From Pantoea cypripedii (GTDB lineage Bacteria > Pseudomonadota > Gammaproteobacteria > Enterobacterales > Enterobacteriaceae): DNA of 64,000 nucleotides. Position 1 is the stretch's first letter. Each line of letters begins with the position of its first letter. This document shows positions 35,051-43,173 of the stretch, piece by piece. The notes under the pieces were generated by a model. It made no database searches and was not told where the DNA came from. It saw only the letters and a program-made list of their open reading frames with translations. The translations under genes were made by a program, and so were the position numbers. The DNA is taken from NCBI RefSeq assembly GCF_011395035.1, contig NZ_CP024770.1, forward strand, positions 1,205,389 through 1,269,388. Direction: 5' to 3'.

Positions 35051-35614
35051 TTATTTGTCTTGTTCAATTAATTGACCCAGCAGATTGATCACATGATTAA
35101 CTTCTTCAGGGCTTAGTGAACCATCTTTTGCCCATTGCACATGGCCATGTTTATCCAGCACGATAATCGTTGAACTCTCTTCCGGGAGATCCCATGCTTT
35201 TCGTGCTAACCCGTCACTGTCGACGATAAATTGCGCCCACGGATAGTGTTTTTTATTCTTTTCTATTTTTCCGCGGACGAAGAAACCTGACCCTGGAATG
35301 GCATCATCAGTATTAACAATCGTGGTCGGCTGAAACCGGTCTTCAGGAAAATCTGCATCCTTAACTGCCGTGATCAGCATTGAGTTTTTCTTCTTTGCCG
35401 ATGTGCGACCTGCAATATACTGAACGACGCGCACTTTTCCCGCCAGTTCCGAACTATCCCAGCGCTTATAACTGAAATCCGAGTCGTCAAAAAGTAATTC
35501 ACCACGGTCGGTGATGTTAACCCTGGGGACAGATTGGCCATAGACAAAGTTATGTGCTGACACAAAGAAAGGACACCCAAGAAGTAGAATGGCAACTAAT
35601 CTTCGTAACATCAT
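35051..35614 (-). CDS. ytfJ: YtfJ-family thioredoxin-fold periplasmic protein
   Basis: A 187-residue exported protein closely matching YtfJ: QYIAGRTSAKKKNSML, TTIVNTDDAIPGSGFFVRG, SQFIVDSDG-like QFIVDSDGLARKAWDL and LDKHGHVQWAKDG are family hallmarks. The signal peptide (MLRRLVAILLLGCPFFVSA) ends near residue 20. The thioredoxin-like fold lacks the CxxC pair, so it is not a disulfide oxidoreductase. Start chosen at 35614 because AGGA precedes the double ATG. E. coli has a single ytfJ elsewhere with unknown function; this is an extra copy inside an envelope-lipid operon. Confidence 0.87.
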   Translation of the reverse strand: MMLRRLVAILLLGCPFFVSAHNFVYGQSVPRVNITDRGELLFDDSDFSYKRWDSSELAGKVRVVQYIAGRTSAKKKNSMLITAVKDADFPEDRFQPTTIVNTDDAIPGSGFFVRGKIEKNKKHYPWAQFIVDSDGLARKAWDLPEESSTIIVLDKHGHVQWAKDGSLSPEEVNHVINLLGQLIEQDK

Positions 35615-35654
35615 TTGAGTATCCTGTCCTGGGGTAAACATCACTGAGCCGCAG

Positions 35655-36491
35655 TTACATGGGGTAACTGGTAAGCAGCACTTCAAGACGCTGGCGAATA
35701 TCCACATCTAACGCGGCTGGCTCATCATAAGATCTTTTGCCAGAGAGCTTATCCGCGACCATCTCATCATGCTTATCGCCCATTAACCCGTTGATTGCAG
35801 CGAGGAAACGGGACATCCGGAAGGCTTCAACATTATCCTGATCAATCGATCTCAGCGTGTCGTAGAATGAGACTTGCTGGCTGACAATTTTACGAACATC
35901 GTGAAATTGCTTGCCGGTTAATTGGGTATTCGCGACCAATGCGCGCAGTGCACGCATTTGCTCCTGACGATAGGCAATAAAACCTGTTTCCGTTTCCAGC
36001 TGGATATGACGCAGCGAATAACGCACTAACGACCAAACCGGTTTGCTGAGAAAAATACGCAAAATAAAGCCATAATATTTAAGGTTAGCTTTATTGCCAT
36101 TACGAAATGCGTCCTGAAAATGCCCCAGCATAACGGTGGTGATATGGAAAAGACGACCTGACTCATGCGCTTTGCTGTAGAGACGCTGGGCGAAACGTAA
36201 ATGTTTATAACGAGCGCGAATGTATTTATAGCGCATCCGCACCGTGGTTGATAAGTCAGGATTCTCAAGAAAAGCGTTGACCAGACCGACCAGTTCTTCA
36301 CGGGTAAATCCGTCTTCCCAGAACTGAAGACACAACGCATAGTTATCCCTGATTTTGTCCGGAGAACATTGTAGATCAATCAGTTGTGGCAAACTGATAT
36401 CGGCATCGACAATGTCATCTTCTTCAACCGCAGTAAATAACAAATCAATGGTTTTAGCGGAGAACTTAGTCATGTGGTTATCGTCAATCAT
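35655..36491 (-). CDS. Unknown helical protein co-transcribed with the flippase
   Basis: A 278-residue protein I do not recognise. It is nearly all helical and basic, with RMRYKYIRARYKHLRFAQRLY in the middle and FYDTLRSIDQDNVEAFRMSRF near the C-terminus; no signal peptide or certain membrane helix is visible, although FILRIFLSKPVWSLV may sit on a membrane surface. ATG overlaps the flippase stop (ATGA), so it is translationally coupled. Its steady presence beside a flippase and LptFG-like permeases suggests a scaffold or lipid-handling role, which is inference. Confidence 0.7.
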   Translation of the reverse strand: MIDDNHMTKFSAKTIDLLFTAVEEDDIVDADISLPQLIDLQCSPDKIRDNYALCLQFWEDGFTREELVGLVNAFLENPDLSTTVRMRYKYIRARYKHLRFAQRLYSKAHESGRLFHITTVMLGHFQDAFRNGNKANLKYYGFILRIFLSKPVWSLVRYSLRHIQLETETGFIAYRQEQMRALRALVANTQLTGKQFHDVRKIVSQQVSFYDTLRSIDQDNVEAFRMSRFLAAINGLMGDKHDEMVADKLSGKRSYDEPAALDVDIRQRLEVLLTSYPM

Positions 36492-37825
36492 GTATTACTC
36501 TCTCTGGGGACATTGAACCCCAGCGAATAGCGTTTACGGTAAGCGCTTAATGTTGGGATCAGGGACGAAAGAACATCTAAGCATTGCCCACCAAAGTAGG
36601 CAAAAGCCGCCCCCTGAACGCCAAATATATGAGAAAGCACAACTAAAAGAACTATATAAGAGGCAGAAGCCAGCGTCTGTGCGATGAGAAATGCTCGTTG
36701 CTTACCGGCCATAAACAGCAGCGATTCCTGAGGGAATCCCAGCATGGAAACGATGATTGCACCCAGCATAATCTGGATGAGATCGTAGGCTTCCAGATAT
36801 TTGTACCCGAAAACAAATGAGATCAATGGCTTACCAACAGCCACGACTAAAAGTGCCACGGCAATGCCAATCGCACCGGCTAATAAAGCAGAACGAAGTC
36901 CAAGTAACCACGGCTTGTTGGTTCTTGGATCTAACCGCATGATTTCCGGGTAAAAACTCTTTTCCATCAATTTTGCGGGCGTACCGGTCGCATCAAAGAA
37001 CGTCATCGCGATTTTGAATAATCCGGCCGCAGCAGGTCCTAAGACCACACCCACCAGCACCGTACTACAGGAATTTCGCGCGGCCCAAATGGTATGCGCA
37101 AAGTTGGTGGTCCAGACAAAATTCCAGGCACCTTCAATGCGACGTGCTGCTGAAAATAACTCTGGTTTCAGGGCATGTTGAATATTTCTGCGTTTTAACT
37201 CGCGGCCAGCAAACCACCAAAACAGAGAACCACCGATTAAGTTTGCCGCATACCATGTAATGACAAAGCCGGGGAATCCCAAATTGAAATAATAAGAAAC
37301 CACGCTGCCAAGTGCCTGGAGAAAAGGTTTAATAGCTTGCTGAACCGCAATCAGATCGAAGCGGTTAAAGGCGCGTAAAATACCAGTTGGCGTCGATGAC
37401 GTCATCGATGGAATTAATGTGCAATAAAGAATGGCGAGCCAGAAACTTTTTTGATCTAATCCCAAAGCCTGTGACAGGAAGGGCAAAAGGGCCATCCCGC
37501 CGATAATGGCAATAACGCTGCTGGCGATATCCAGTCCAAATGAAAACTTAATGACATCGCGGAAACGTTGGGTATTGTTGTGTTCAAGTGCAGGCGTGCC
37601 AAACTGTACAACAAATTGCCAGGTCTGGAACTTGATAAAGTCACTGACGGCTTTGGTGTATGCCTGAATGACGACCAGCACACCAAACATTTCCGGAGAC
37701 ATGCCTTTACCGGCACAGGAAAGGGCGAGCAAACCGAGTAATGCACTCGCTACACTGCCGGAACCAAGATACGCAGCGTTACGCAGGATGGTACGAAACG
37801 CGCCATCGGTAAACCAATGTTTCAT
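36488..37825 (-). CDS. Wzx/MOP-family lipid flippase
   Basis: A 445-residue polytopic inner-membrane protein with about 12-14 helices, of the polysaccharide-biosynthesis (Wzx-like) flippase group. FGVLVVIQAYTKAVSDFIKFQTWQ near the N-terminus, the mid-protein FATTNFAHTIWAAR-like stretch and the C-terminal pattern FGVQGAAFAYFGGQ support the call. Such proteins turn lipid-linked glycans or lipids across the inner membrane. First gene of an operon that continues with an unknown protein, a YtfJ paralogue and LptF/LptG paralogues, which would fit a path from inner-leaflet synthesis to outer-membrane delivery. Confidence 0.85.
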   Translation of the reverse strand: MKHWFTDGAFRTILRNAAYLGSGSVASALLGLLALSCAGKGMSPEMFGVLVVIQAYTKAVSDFIKFQTWQFVVQFGTPALEHNNTQRFRDVIKFSFGLDIASSVIAIIGGMALLPFLSQALGLDQKSFWLAILYCTLIPSMTSSTPTGILRAFNRFDLIAVQQAIKPFLQALGSVVSYYFNLGFPGFVITWYAANLIGGSLFWWFAGRELKRRNIQHALKPELFSAARRIEGAWNFVWTTNFAHTIWAARNSCSTVLVGVVLGPAAAGLFKIAMTFFDATGTPAKLMEKSFYPEIMRLDPRTNKPWLLGLRSALLAGAIGIAVALLVVAVGKPLISFVFGYKYLEAYDLIQIMLGAIIVSMLGFPQESLLFMAGKQRAFLIAQTLASASYIVLLVVLSHIFGVQGAAFAYFGGQCLDVLSSLIPTLSAYRKRYSLGFNVPRESNT

Positions 37826-38141
37826 GGTAAAAATCCAGTCGAACTCACCACATTGCTATCATCCGCTAAGCGGGCACAGGCCGCCTTGCATGCATATCAG
37901 ACATCCTATAATACTATGCCTGAACAGGGTGAAGTGTGAATATATTCTATTTAGATAACAATGAAACCAGCATCGTCGTGTTGCTCCGGACGAACCTTAA
38001 ATCATCAACTAAATAACCGCATTATGTTCGCCTGCTTCCATCTGTGCGAACAAAAAACCAGGATGCACATAGCTGAGCAAAATACACCTTTTTACGCTGC
38101 TGCTTTTGCTAATGCATGCTTTCCACCATAAGGATGTTATC
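37826..38141. other. Intergenic region between flippase operon and kinase-like genes
   Basis: No gene is supported in these 316 bases, which are AT-rich. The flippase operon promoter must lie here, since both neighbours are on the minus strand and the gap is large. No clear terminator for the upstream kinase-like gene is seen. Confidence 0.5.
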
Positions 38142-38918
38142 TTATGTTTCTGGCGCATTAACGTTATAAATACTGACATCTTTGCGATCCGATGCTGCTG
38201 CGATGGCAGAAATATTTTTCATCGCTTTTTCAAGCACTTCTTTATAAGGTGAACGGGAGTCGATCTCAAGGATACGAGAGCCGTTATAACGCAACTTCAC
38301 CATGGATGATATTTTATCCTGCAACTCTTCATAGCTGTGATCGGGCTTACGGGAATAAGCAGTCTCGACATCAATATCCAGCCGGATAATAAGTTCAGGG
38401 CGAAATTTCGCCATTTCCTGATATAAACGTTGCTCACTTTCAGCCAGACGTTTTATCAATTTACTTTTTGCCCGTTCAACACCAATGCCGGGTCCATCAT
38501 AATAGAACCCTGAAATTTCCGCCTGGGGATAGCGATCGCTTATTACCAGCACACCACTTTCAGCCAGTCGCCGCACTTTGTGAAGATTAGCCCTACGCCA
38601 TAATGAAAACCCGTACATGATCAACGCGGCCCAGAGTGCAGGGGACTTATTACTCATCCGCTGCGTTTTATCAGATTTGGCCGCCAGACGACGCTCAAGC
38701 CATACGCCTAAAATGGGCAGGCGTTTAATTTTGTCGCCTTGCTCACCTGAGATTAACCCTAAATAGCGTCGCTCAGTGACCCATTGTTTTTGCAGATTTT
38801 TGACTAAATCAGCCGTAAGGGTGGATTTCCCCGTGCCATCGCTGCCTACGACTGCAATAAGTCCGGCAATGTAAGGCTCAGGTTGTTTACTTGCGATGTC
38901 TGATTTATCTGTTTGCAT
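38142..38918 (-). CDS. Thymidylate-kinase-like P-loop protein 1
   Basis: A protein of about 258 residues with a Walker A motif GSDGSGKST near the N-terminus, the DRYPQAE motif equivalent to the DR(Y/F) phosphoryl-acceptor site of thymidylate kinases, and a lid-like basic region KPDHSYEELQDK. It is paralogous to the products at 38931 and 40014, all sharing SRKPDH or ARKPDH. Unlike true thymidylate kinase, it carries a hydrophobic basic stretch (AALIMYGFSLWRRANLHKVRR) that could sit on a membrane. Start at ATG 38918, or TTG 38927. I infer a kinase for a lipid or head group, unproven. Confidence 0.78.
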   Translation of the reverse strand: MQTDKSDIASKQPEPYIAGLIAVVGSDGTGKSTLTADLVKNLQKQWVTERRYLGLISGEQGDKIKRLPILGVWLERRLAAKSDKTQRMSNKSPALWAALIMYGFSLWRRANLHKVRRLAESGVLVISDRYPQAEISGFYYDGPGIGVERAKSKLIKRLAESEQRLYQEMAKFRPELIIRLDIDVETAYSRKPDHSYEELQDKISSMVKLRYNGSRILEIDSRSPYKEVLEKAMKNISAIAAASDRKDVSIYNVNAPET

Positions 38919-38930
38919 ATTATTCAAAAT

Positions 38931-39692
38931 TTAAATGATATCGGAGGGCTGAACATTTTTCGATTTGAGCAACGTCTGAACCGCCTGTATGGATTCATCA
39001 AGAATCTTACTTGCAGGTTCTCTGCCATCCAGATCGAGTATGTTTGCACCGTTAAAATTCAGACGGGGAATAACAGCAATCTTTTCGCGCAACGCGTTAA
39101 TATCGTGATCGGGTTTGCGTGAATAAGCTGTCTTCTCATCAATATCCAGTCTTATCAATAGCATAGGCTTATAAGATGCCATCCACTGATAAAGTTTTTC
39201 CTCTTGCTTTCTTAATGCGCGCACCCATCTGTTGCCGCCAACGGTTTTTGCCAGCTGAGGACCGTCGAAACGAAACCCGGCGACTTCGGCCTGAGGATAG
39301 CGATCGGTAATCAACAATTGACCCTGTCGGGATTTTTTTAACATTCGTTTGAATTTGAAAACACGCCAGCAGGAAAGTAAGAAAATCACCAGCGTGGTGG
39401 CATTACCGGGAGGTGTTGAGGGTTTCTCATGGACGCGGTCTGATTTTTTTAATAAATAGCGACCAAAAGGACCACCGATAATTGGCAGATCACTGATCCA
39501 TTCACCGATTCGACCTGATGACTGACCAAGATAAAGTAATTCCGCGGGTTCCTGCGATGCCAGTTGTTCCACCAGGCTGGCAGCCAGCGTAGATTTTCCA
39601 GAACCATCACACCCTGTTATCGCGATAACGCGCACCGGGTTGAGATTAGGAAGAGGGCTTATCTGATGACTCACAATAATAAATCCAGCCAT
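38931..39692 (-). CDS. Thymidylate-kinase-like P-loop protein 2
   Basis: A 253-residue paralogue of the preceding gene: Walker A GCDGSGKST, DRYPQAEVAGFRFDGP acceptor motif and KPDHDINALREK near the lid. A hydrophobic/basic stretch (LVIFLLSCWRVFKFKRMLKK) lies in the same place as in the sister proteins. It is separated by a few bases from the downstream sister gene, so both are one operon. A third sister runs divergently at 40014. The three likely arose by duplication within the island. Confidence 0.78.
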   Translation of the reverse strand: MAGFIIVSHQISPLPNLNPVRVIAITGCDGSGKSTLAASLVEQLASQEPAELLYLGQSSGRIGEWISDLPIIGGPFGRYLLKKSDRVHEKPSTPPGNATTLVIFLLSCWRVFKFKRMLKKSRQGQLLITDRYPQAEVAGFRFDGPQLAKTVGGNRWVRALRKQEEKLYQWMASYKPMLLIRLDIDEKTAYSRKPDHDINALREKIAVIPRLNFNGANILDLDGREPASKILDESIQAVQTLLKSKNVQPSDII

Positions 39693-40013
39693 AAAGAAAC
39701 TATTGTATTCTATTTCTGATTAGGTTCAAAATGTTTATCCTCCCGAATACTGATAATTTTTTCATTGCACCTGACAAGGATTCACGAATCGTATTCAGGT
39801 CTTCTTATTTTGTGCTGATTGACACTATTTCTTTGTCCGAATCTGCTGCTGAAAATATCACTGATATCTGGATGGTGACAAAACCGGTAATGTTTAGTCT
39901 TTAGTGCTTTTTTTGATTTTTATAATCGATGAAGTGGGAATTGGCATTGACTGGCAGGCGACTTTTTAATCCGGAAGTGGTATATTTTTCAGGTCTTACA
40001 AGAGAGTTTAAAC
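39693..40013. other. Divergent promoter region between kinase-like genes
   Basis: 321 AT-rich bases with no gene. It must contain promoters for the minus-strand pair and the plus-strand gene; no operator stands out. Confidence 0.5.
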
Positions 40014-40745
40014 ATGAATTCAGAGCATTCTTCACCGCTTATTGCGGTTATTGGTAGTGATGGTTCTGGGAAGTCTACTGTTTGTGATCATCTTCTCACC
40101 TATCTGCAAAATTATGGACCTGCCGTCAGGGTTCATCTCGGTAAACAAGCCGGTAACGTGGGGCGGGCAGCCTCTCAACTTCCTTTGATTGGCAACATGA
40201 TCGGCAAAAAAATCGAGCAAAATACAAAAAAAGTGCGATCCAAAAAAGGGCGCATGAAGATGCTGCCTTCTTTAGTGATCTCCTTCTTTGTAATAAGACG
40301 ATTATTACGTTTTCGTCGTATGCTGGCTTTTCGCAAACAAGGATTAATTGTTCTCACCGATCGTTTCCCGCAGGCCCAGATACCGGGTGCTTACGATGGT
40401 CCAGCTTTTCCTGAAAATAAAGAAAGTAATCGTTTTATTAAATGGCTGGCGAGACGTGAAAAAAAGGCATTTCAGTGGATGGCTGACCATAAACCCGATC
40501 TGGTCATCAAGTTAAATGTTGATCTTGAAGTTGCCTGTGCAAGAAAACCCGATCATAGCCCGGAAGCACTGGCACGGAAAACGATGACCACATCACTGCT
40601 CACTTTCGAAGGTGCGAAGATTGTGGATATTGACGCTAACCGCCCACTTGATGAAGTTTTACCCGCAGTCGAAAAAGCGGTGGCGGCATTTATGCAAGAA
40701 CACGGTTACGTTTATATGGATACTGCCAGTTCTGTCACAACTTAA
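40014..40745 (+). CDS. Thymidylate-kinase-like P-loop protein 3
   Basis: A 243-residue member of the same family: Walker A GSDGSGKST, DRFPQAQIPGAYDGP and CARKPDHSPEALARK. The basic hydrophobic segment (SLVISFFVIRRLLRFRRML) is again present between the P-loop and the DRF motif. AAGAGAG lies nine bases before the ATG. The gene ends at a strong terminator shared with the serine-palmitoyltransferase-like gene. A nucleotide-kinase role cannot be excluded, but three copies beside lipid genes argue for a specialised substrate. Confidence 0.78.
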   Translation: MNSEHSSPLIAVIGSDGSGKSTVCDHLLTYLQNYGPAVRVHLGKQAGNVGRAASQLPLIGNMIGKKIEQNTKKVRSKKGRMKMLPSLVISFFVIRRLLRFRRMLAFRKQGLIVLTDRFPQAQIPGAYDGPAFPENKESNRFIKWLARREKKAFQWMADHKPDLVIKLNVDLEVACARKPDHSPEALARKTMTTSLLTFEGAKIVDIDANRPLDEVLPAVEKAVAAFMQEHGYVYMDTASSVTT

Positions 40746-40773
40746 TAATCATCAGAAACGCTATTTCTCTATT

Positions 40774-40805
40774 AAATAGCGCCGTTCGCCGGCGCTATTT
40801 TTTTT
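40774..40805. terminator. Intrinsic terminator between convergent genes
   Basis: AAATAGCGCC and GGCGCTATTT form a perfect ten-base stem with a seven-base loop followed by eight T. It ends the kinase-like gene (plus) and lies just beyond the serine-palmitoyltransferase-like gene (minus). Confidence 0.88.
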
Positions 40806-40809
40806 AAAG

Positions 40810-41991
40810 TCAGGCTGACTTATTTTTTAACGCAGCAAACGCCTGAACAATAGTATCGATATCCTGATCGCTGTGTGCAGCATTGACACTACAACGTAAC
40901 AAAGTGATACCCGCTGGTGCCGCAGGGGGTAATACCAGATTGACATACACCCCGTTGGCAATCAGGTCACGCCAGAAACGCAGGCCGTCTTCTTTTGATC
41001 CAATCATGACCGGAACCACCGGACTAATGCGTGGGCCTAATTCATAGCCCAGTTCTGCCAGCCCATGATAGAGACGATGTGCATTTTTCCACAGCTTTTC
41101 ACGTAATTCCGGATGCTGGGCGATTTTATTTAATGACGCGCGAACCGATGCAATGATGGATGGCGATGGGGAAGCAGTGAAAATGTAAGGACGGCTGCTG
41201 TAGCGCAATACTTCCATTTCCTTATTGCCGACGGCGAATCCACCGATTGAAGCCAGGCTTTTACTGAAAGTCCCGAGGATGATATCGACATCCTGTTCAA
41301 CACCCAGTTCTTCTGCCAGACCGCGACCATTGGCTCCCATCACACCAAATGAATGGGCCTCATCCACTAACAGATAGCCACCCAGGCGTCGTTTGATATC
41401 GACAATTTCCACCAACGGCGCAACGTCACCCAGCATGCTATAGATGCCTTCGACAATAATCAGCGCTTCTTTTGCGCGCTCACCCAGACGAACCATCCGA
41501 CGCTCAAGGTCTTTAGCATCATTATGGCGGAAACGAATAATTTCAGCGCCGCCGAGGGCACAGGCATCATAGATACTTGCGTGGCTGTCCGCGTCAATTA
41601 ACACCACGGAACCGGGAGTGGCGAGGGTGCTGATAACGCCGAGGTTTGCGGTATATCCGGTTGAAAATACGATAGCAGTGGGGCGATCAAAATACTCAGC
41701 GAGTTCCTGCTCCAGCTTCAGGTGTGAACCGTAGCTGCCATTTGCCATCCTGGACCCGGTAGTCCCGGTACCCTGAGCGGCCAATGCCGCCTGGCCTGCA
41801 GCGATGGCGTCAGCATTGAAAGTCAGGCCAAGATAGTTGTTGGTCCCTGCCAGCACGATCTTCTGGTTGCCAATACGGCCTTCGGTCGCTGAGTAGATTT
41901 CATCAATGCAGGTGCCAAAAGGGTTCAGGCCTGAGGTCTGAAATTGCTCGCGCTCGCCTGCCAGGCGGGCAAATTTATCATACAGACCCAT
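40810..41991 (-). CDS. spt: Serine palmitoyltransferase-like alpha-oxoamine synthase
   Basis: A 393-residue PLP enzyme of the alpha-oxoamine synthase family. The residues that hold PLP are visible: His137 (DADSHASIYD), Asp210 and His213 (VDEAHSFG) and Lys244 (TFSKSLAS). The same four are spaced almost identically in Sphingomonas serine palmitoyltransferase (His159, Asp231, His234, Lys265). MGLYDKF at the N-terminus, LAGTNNYLGL and LPPAAPAG fit SPT better than BioF. It would join serine and an acyl-ACP to 3-ketosphinganine. ATG 41989-41991 follows GGAGAAAGCTA and overlaps the ACP gene by 14 bases, so translation is coupled. A biotin role is unlikely because no bio gene is nearby. Confidence 0.88.
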   Translation of the reverse strand: MGLYDKFARLAGEREQFQTSGLNPFGTCIDEIYSATEGRIGNQKIVLAGTNNYLGLTFNADAIAAGQAALAAQGTGTTGSRMANGSYGSHLKLEQELAEYFDRPTAIVFSTGYTANLGVISTLATPGSVVLIDADSHASIYDACALGGAEIIRFRHNDAKDLERRMVRLGERAKEALIIVEGIYSMLGDVAPLVEIVDIKRRLGGYLLVDEAHSFGVMGANGRGLAEELGVEQDVDIILGTFSKSLASIGGFAVGNKEMEVLRYSSRPYIFTASPSPSIIASVRASLNKIAQHPELREKLWKNAHRLYHGLAELGYELGPRISPVVPVMIGSKEDGLRFWRDLIANGVYVNLVLPPAAPAGITLLRCSVNAAHSDQDIDTIVQAFAALKNKSA

Positions 41992-42238
41992 TAGCTTTCT
42001 CCAGATGCGGCAGCAGAGCGACCAGCAGTTGTTCAGGTGTTCTGACATCCAGCAGGATATTGATCGGGATGGAAATATCGTATTCATCTTCCAGCATCAT
42101 CAGCAGGTCGAGGACACGAATCGACTCCAGCCCAAGATCATTGACCAGGTCACTATCCGGTTTAACTTCAATTCCACCTTCGACCATGCTTTGCAGGCAT
42201 TCGAGGATGTAACTCATTACGGCATCACGATTTAGCAT
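41978..42238 (-). CDS. Dedicated acyl carrier protein
   Basis: An 86-residue acidic four-helix carrier protein. Ser39 in DLGLESIRVLDL is the phosphopantetheine site. It differs from housekeeping AcpP (DSLDTVEL) and is placed between the SPT-like and CerR-like genes, the same neighbours as in Caulobacter ceramide clusters. It would carry the fatty acyl chain from the ligase to SPT. It overlaps the SPT start. Confidence 0.9.
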   Translation of the reverse strand: MLNRDAVMSYILECLQSMVEGGIEVKPDSDLVNDLGLESIRVLDLLMMLEDEYDISIPINILLDVRTPEQLLVALLPHLEKANGSV

Positions 42239-42258
42239 AGGAACTCAACTCAAGCTGT

Positions 42259-43173
42259 TTAAAACTGGCCTTCACGCAACGCGCGTTCCAGACTTATTTT
42301 AGGTAACCAATTAATTTGTTCGGATAAGAATGTATTGCTTGCCGACCAGTCAGGATGTGTCAATTCACGGATCTTACTGTGGGTCAGCATGGGTTCTTTT
42401 CTGGCGATGCGATTAAACAGGATGGAGATGTCCGCCAGGGTATTGAGCAACGGCAGGGGAATCCCGATTAACCGCACCGGCCCTTTACGCACGGAAGCAC
42501 CAATCTGTTGCAGGCGCGTCCAGTTATAGCCTTCAGCATCACCATCGCAGAGTTCACAGGTATAACTCTGCGGCGTGGTACTCAGTAACCATTGGCTGAC
42601 GGCTTCAGCCAAATCATCCACATGTATAAATGACAGCTTTGCCTCTGGTGCACCGAGCCGGGGAAGCACACCACGTAACATCCAGCTAAATAACGGCTTC
42701 AACTCTTTATCACCCGGTCCGTATACGGCTGTCGGACGAAATATGCCGAGTGAAATCGCCGAACGCATGCTATTCAGCTGCTGTTCAGCAACATATTTAG
42801 AATTTGCGTACCAGGAGAGTTCCGGGTGGCGAGCTGCCAGTGAGGACATAAAAAGGAAACGCTTGCAGCTGCCACTTGCCAGTGCAGCCTGCATCAGGTT
42901 CAGGCTGCCAGTAACGTTACAGTGAATAAATGTTTCTTCGGTATGCCCCCGGACCTGGCCGGCACAATGGACGATATATTCGGCACCGCTGACGAGTTCG
43001 TCTAAAGCATTCTTGTCTTCAAGTGACCCGGTCACCCAGGTCAATTTATCCTCAGAGACTTTCAATGCGGAGCGGGTTAAAGCGCGGACAGCAAAACCGT
43101 GGGACAGTAAATTTCGGACGATATGTTTACCAATAAACCCCGTCGCGCCCGTTACTGCCACAGTGACTGTCAT
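42259..43173 (-). CDS. cerR: CerR-like extended SDR (ceramide/3-ketosphinganine-type reductase)
   Basis: A 304-residue extended SDR with GATGFIG at 9-15 and the catalytic Tyr122/Lys126 (YANSK). It looks like a nucleotide-sugar epimerase, which is how CerR of Caulobacter is usually annotated. In the bacterial ceramide pathway this enzyme reduces the 3-keto group after N-acylation. ATG overlaps the ligase stop (ATGA), and the ACP gene follows after 20 bases. The genomic context, not the sequence alone, drives the specific call; without it I would write NAD-dependent epimerase. Confidence 0.8.
   Translation of the reverse strand: MTVTVAVTGATGFIGKHIVRNLLSHGFAVRALTRSALKVSEDKLTWVTGSLEDKNALDELVSGAEYIVHCAGQVRGHTEETFIHCNVTGSLNLMQAALASGSCKRFLFMSSLAARHPELSWYANSKYVAEQQLNSMRSAISLGIFRPTAVYGPGDKELKPLFSWMLRGVLPRLGAPEAKLSFIHVDDLAEAVSQWLLSTTPQSYTCELCDGDAEGYNWTRLQQIGASVRKGPVRLIGIPLPLLNTLADISILFNRIARKEPMLTHSKIRELTHPDWSASNTFLSEQINWLPKISLERALREGQF

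Noticed and set aside
40810..41991. Reading the alpha-oxoamine synthase as BioF (biotin synthesis)
   Set aside because: No bioA, B, C or D gene is near; the gene overlaps a private ACP, and MGLYDKF, GTNNYLGL and residue spacing fit SPT. The enzyme could still be tested.
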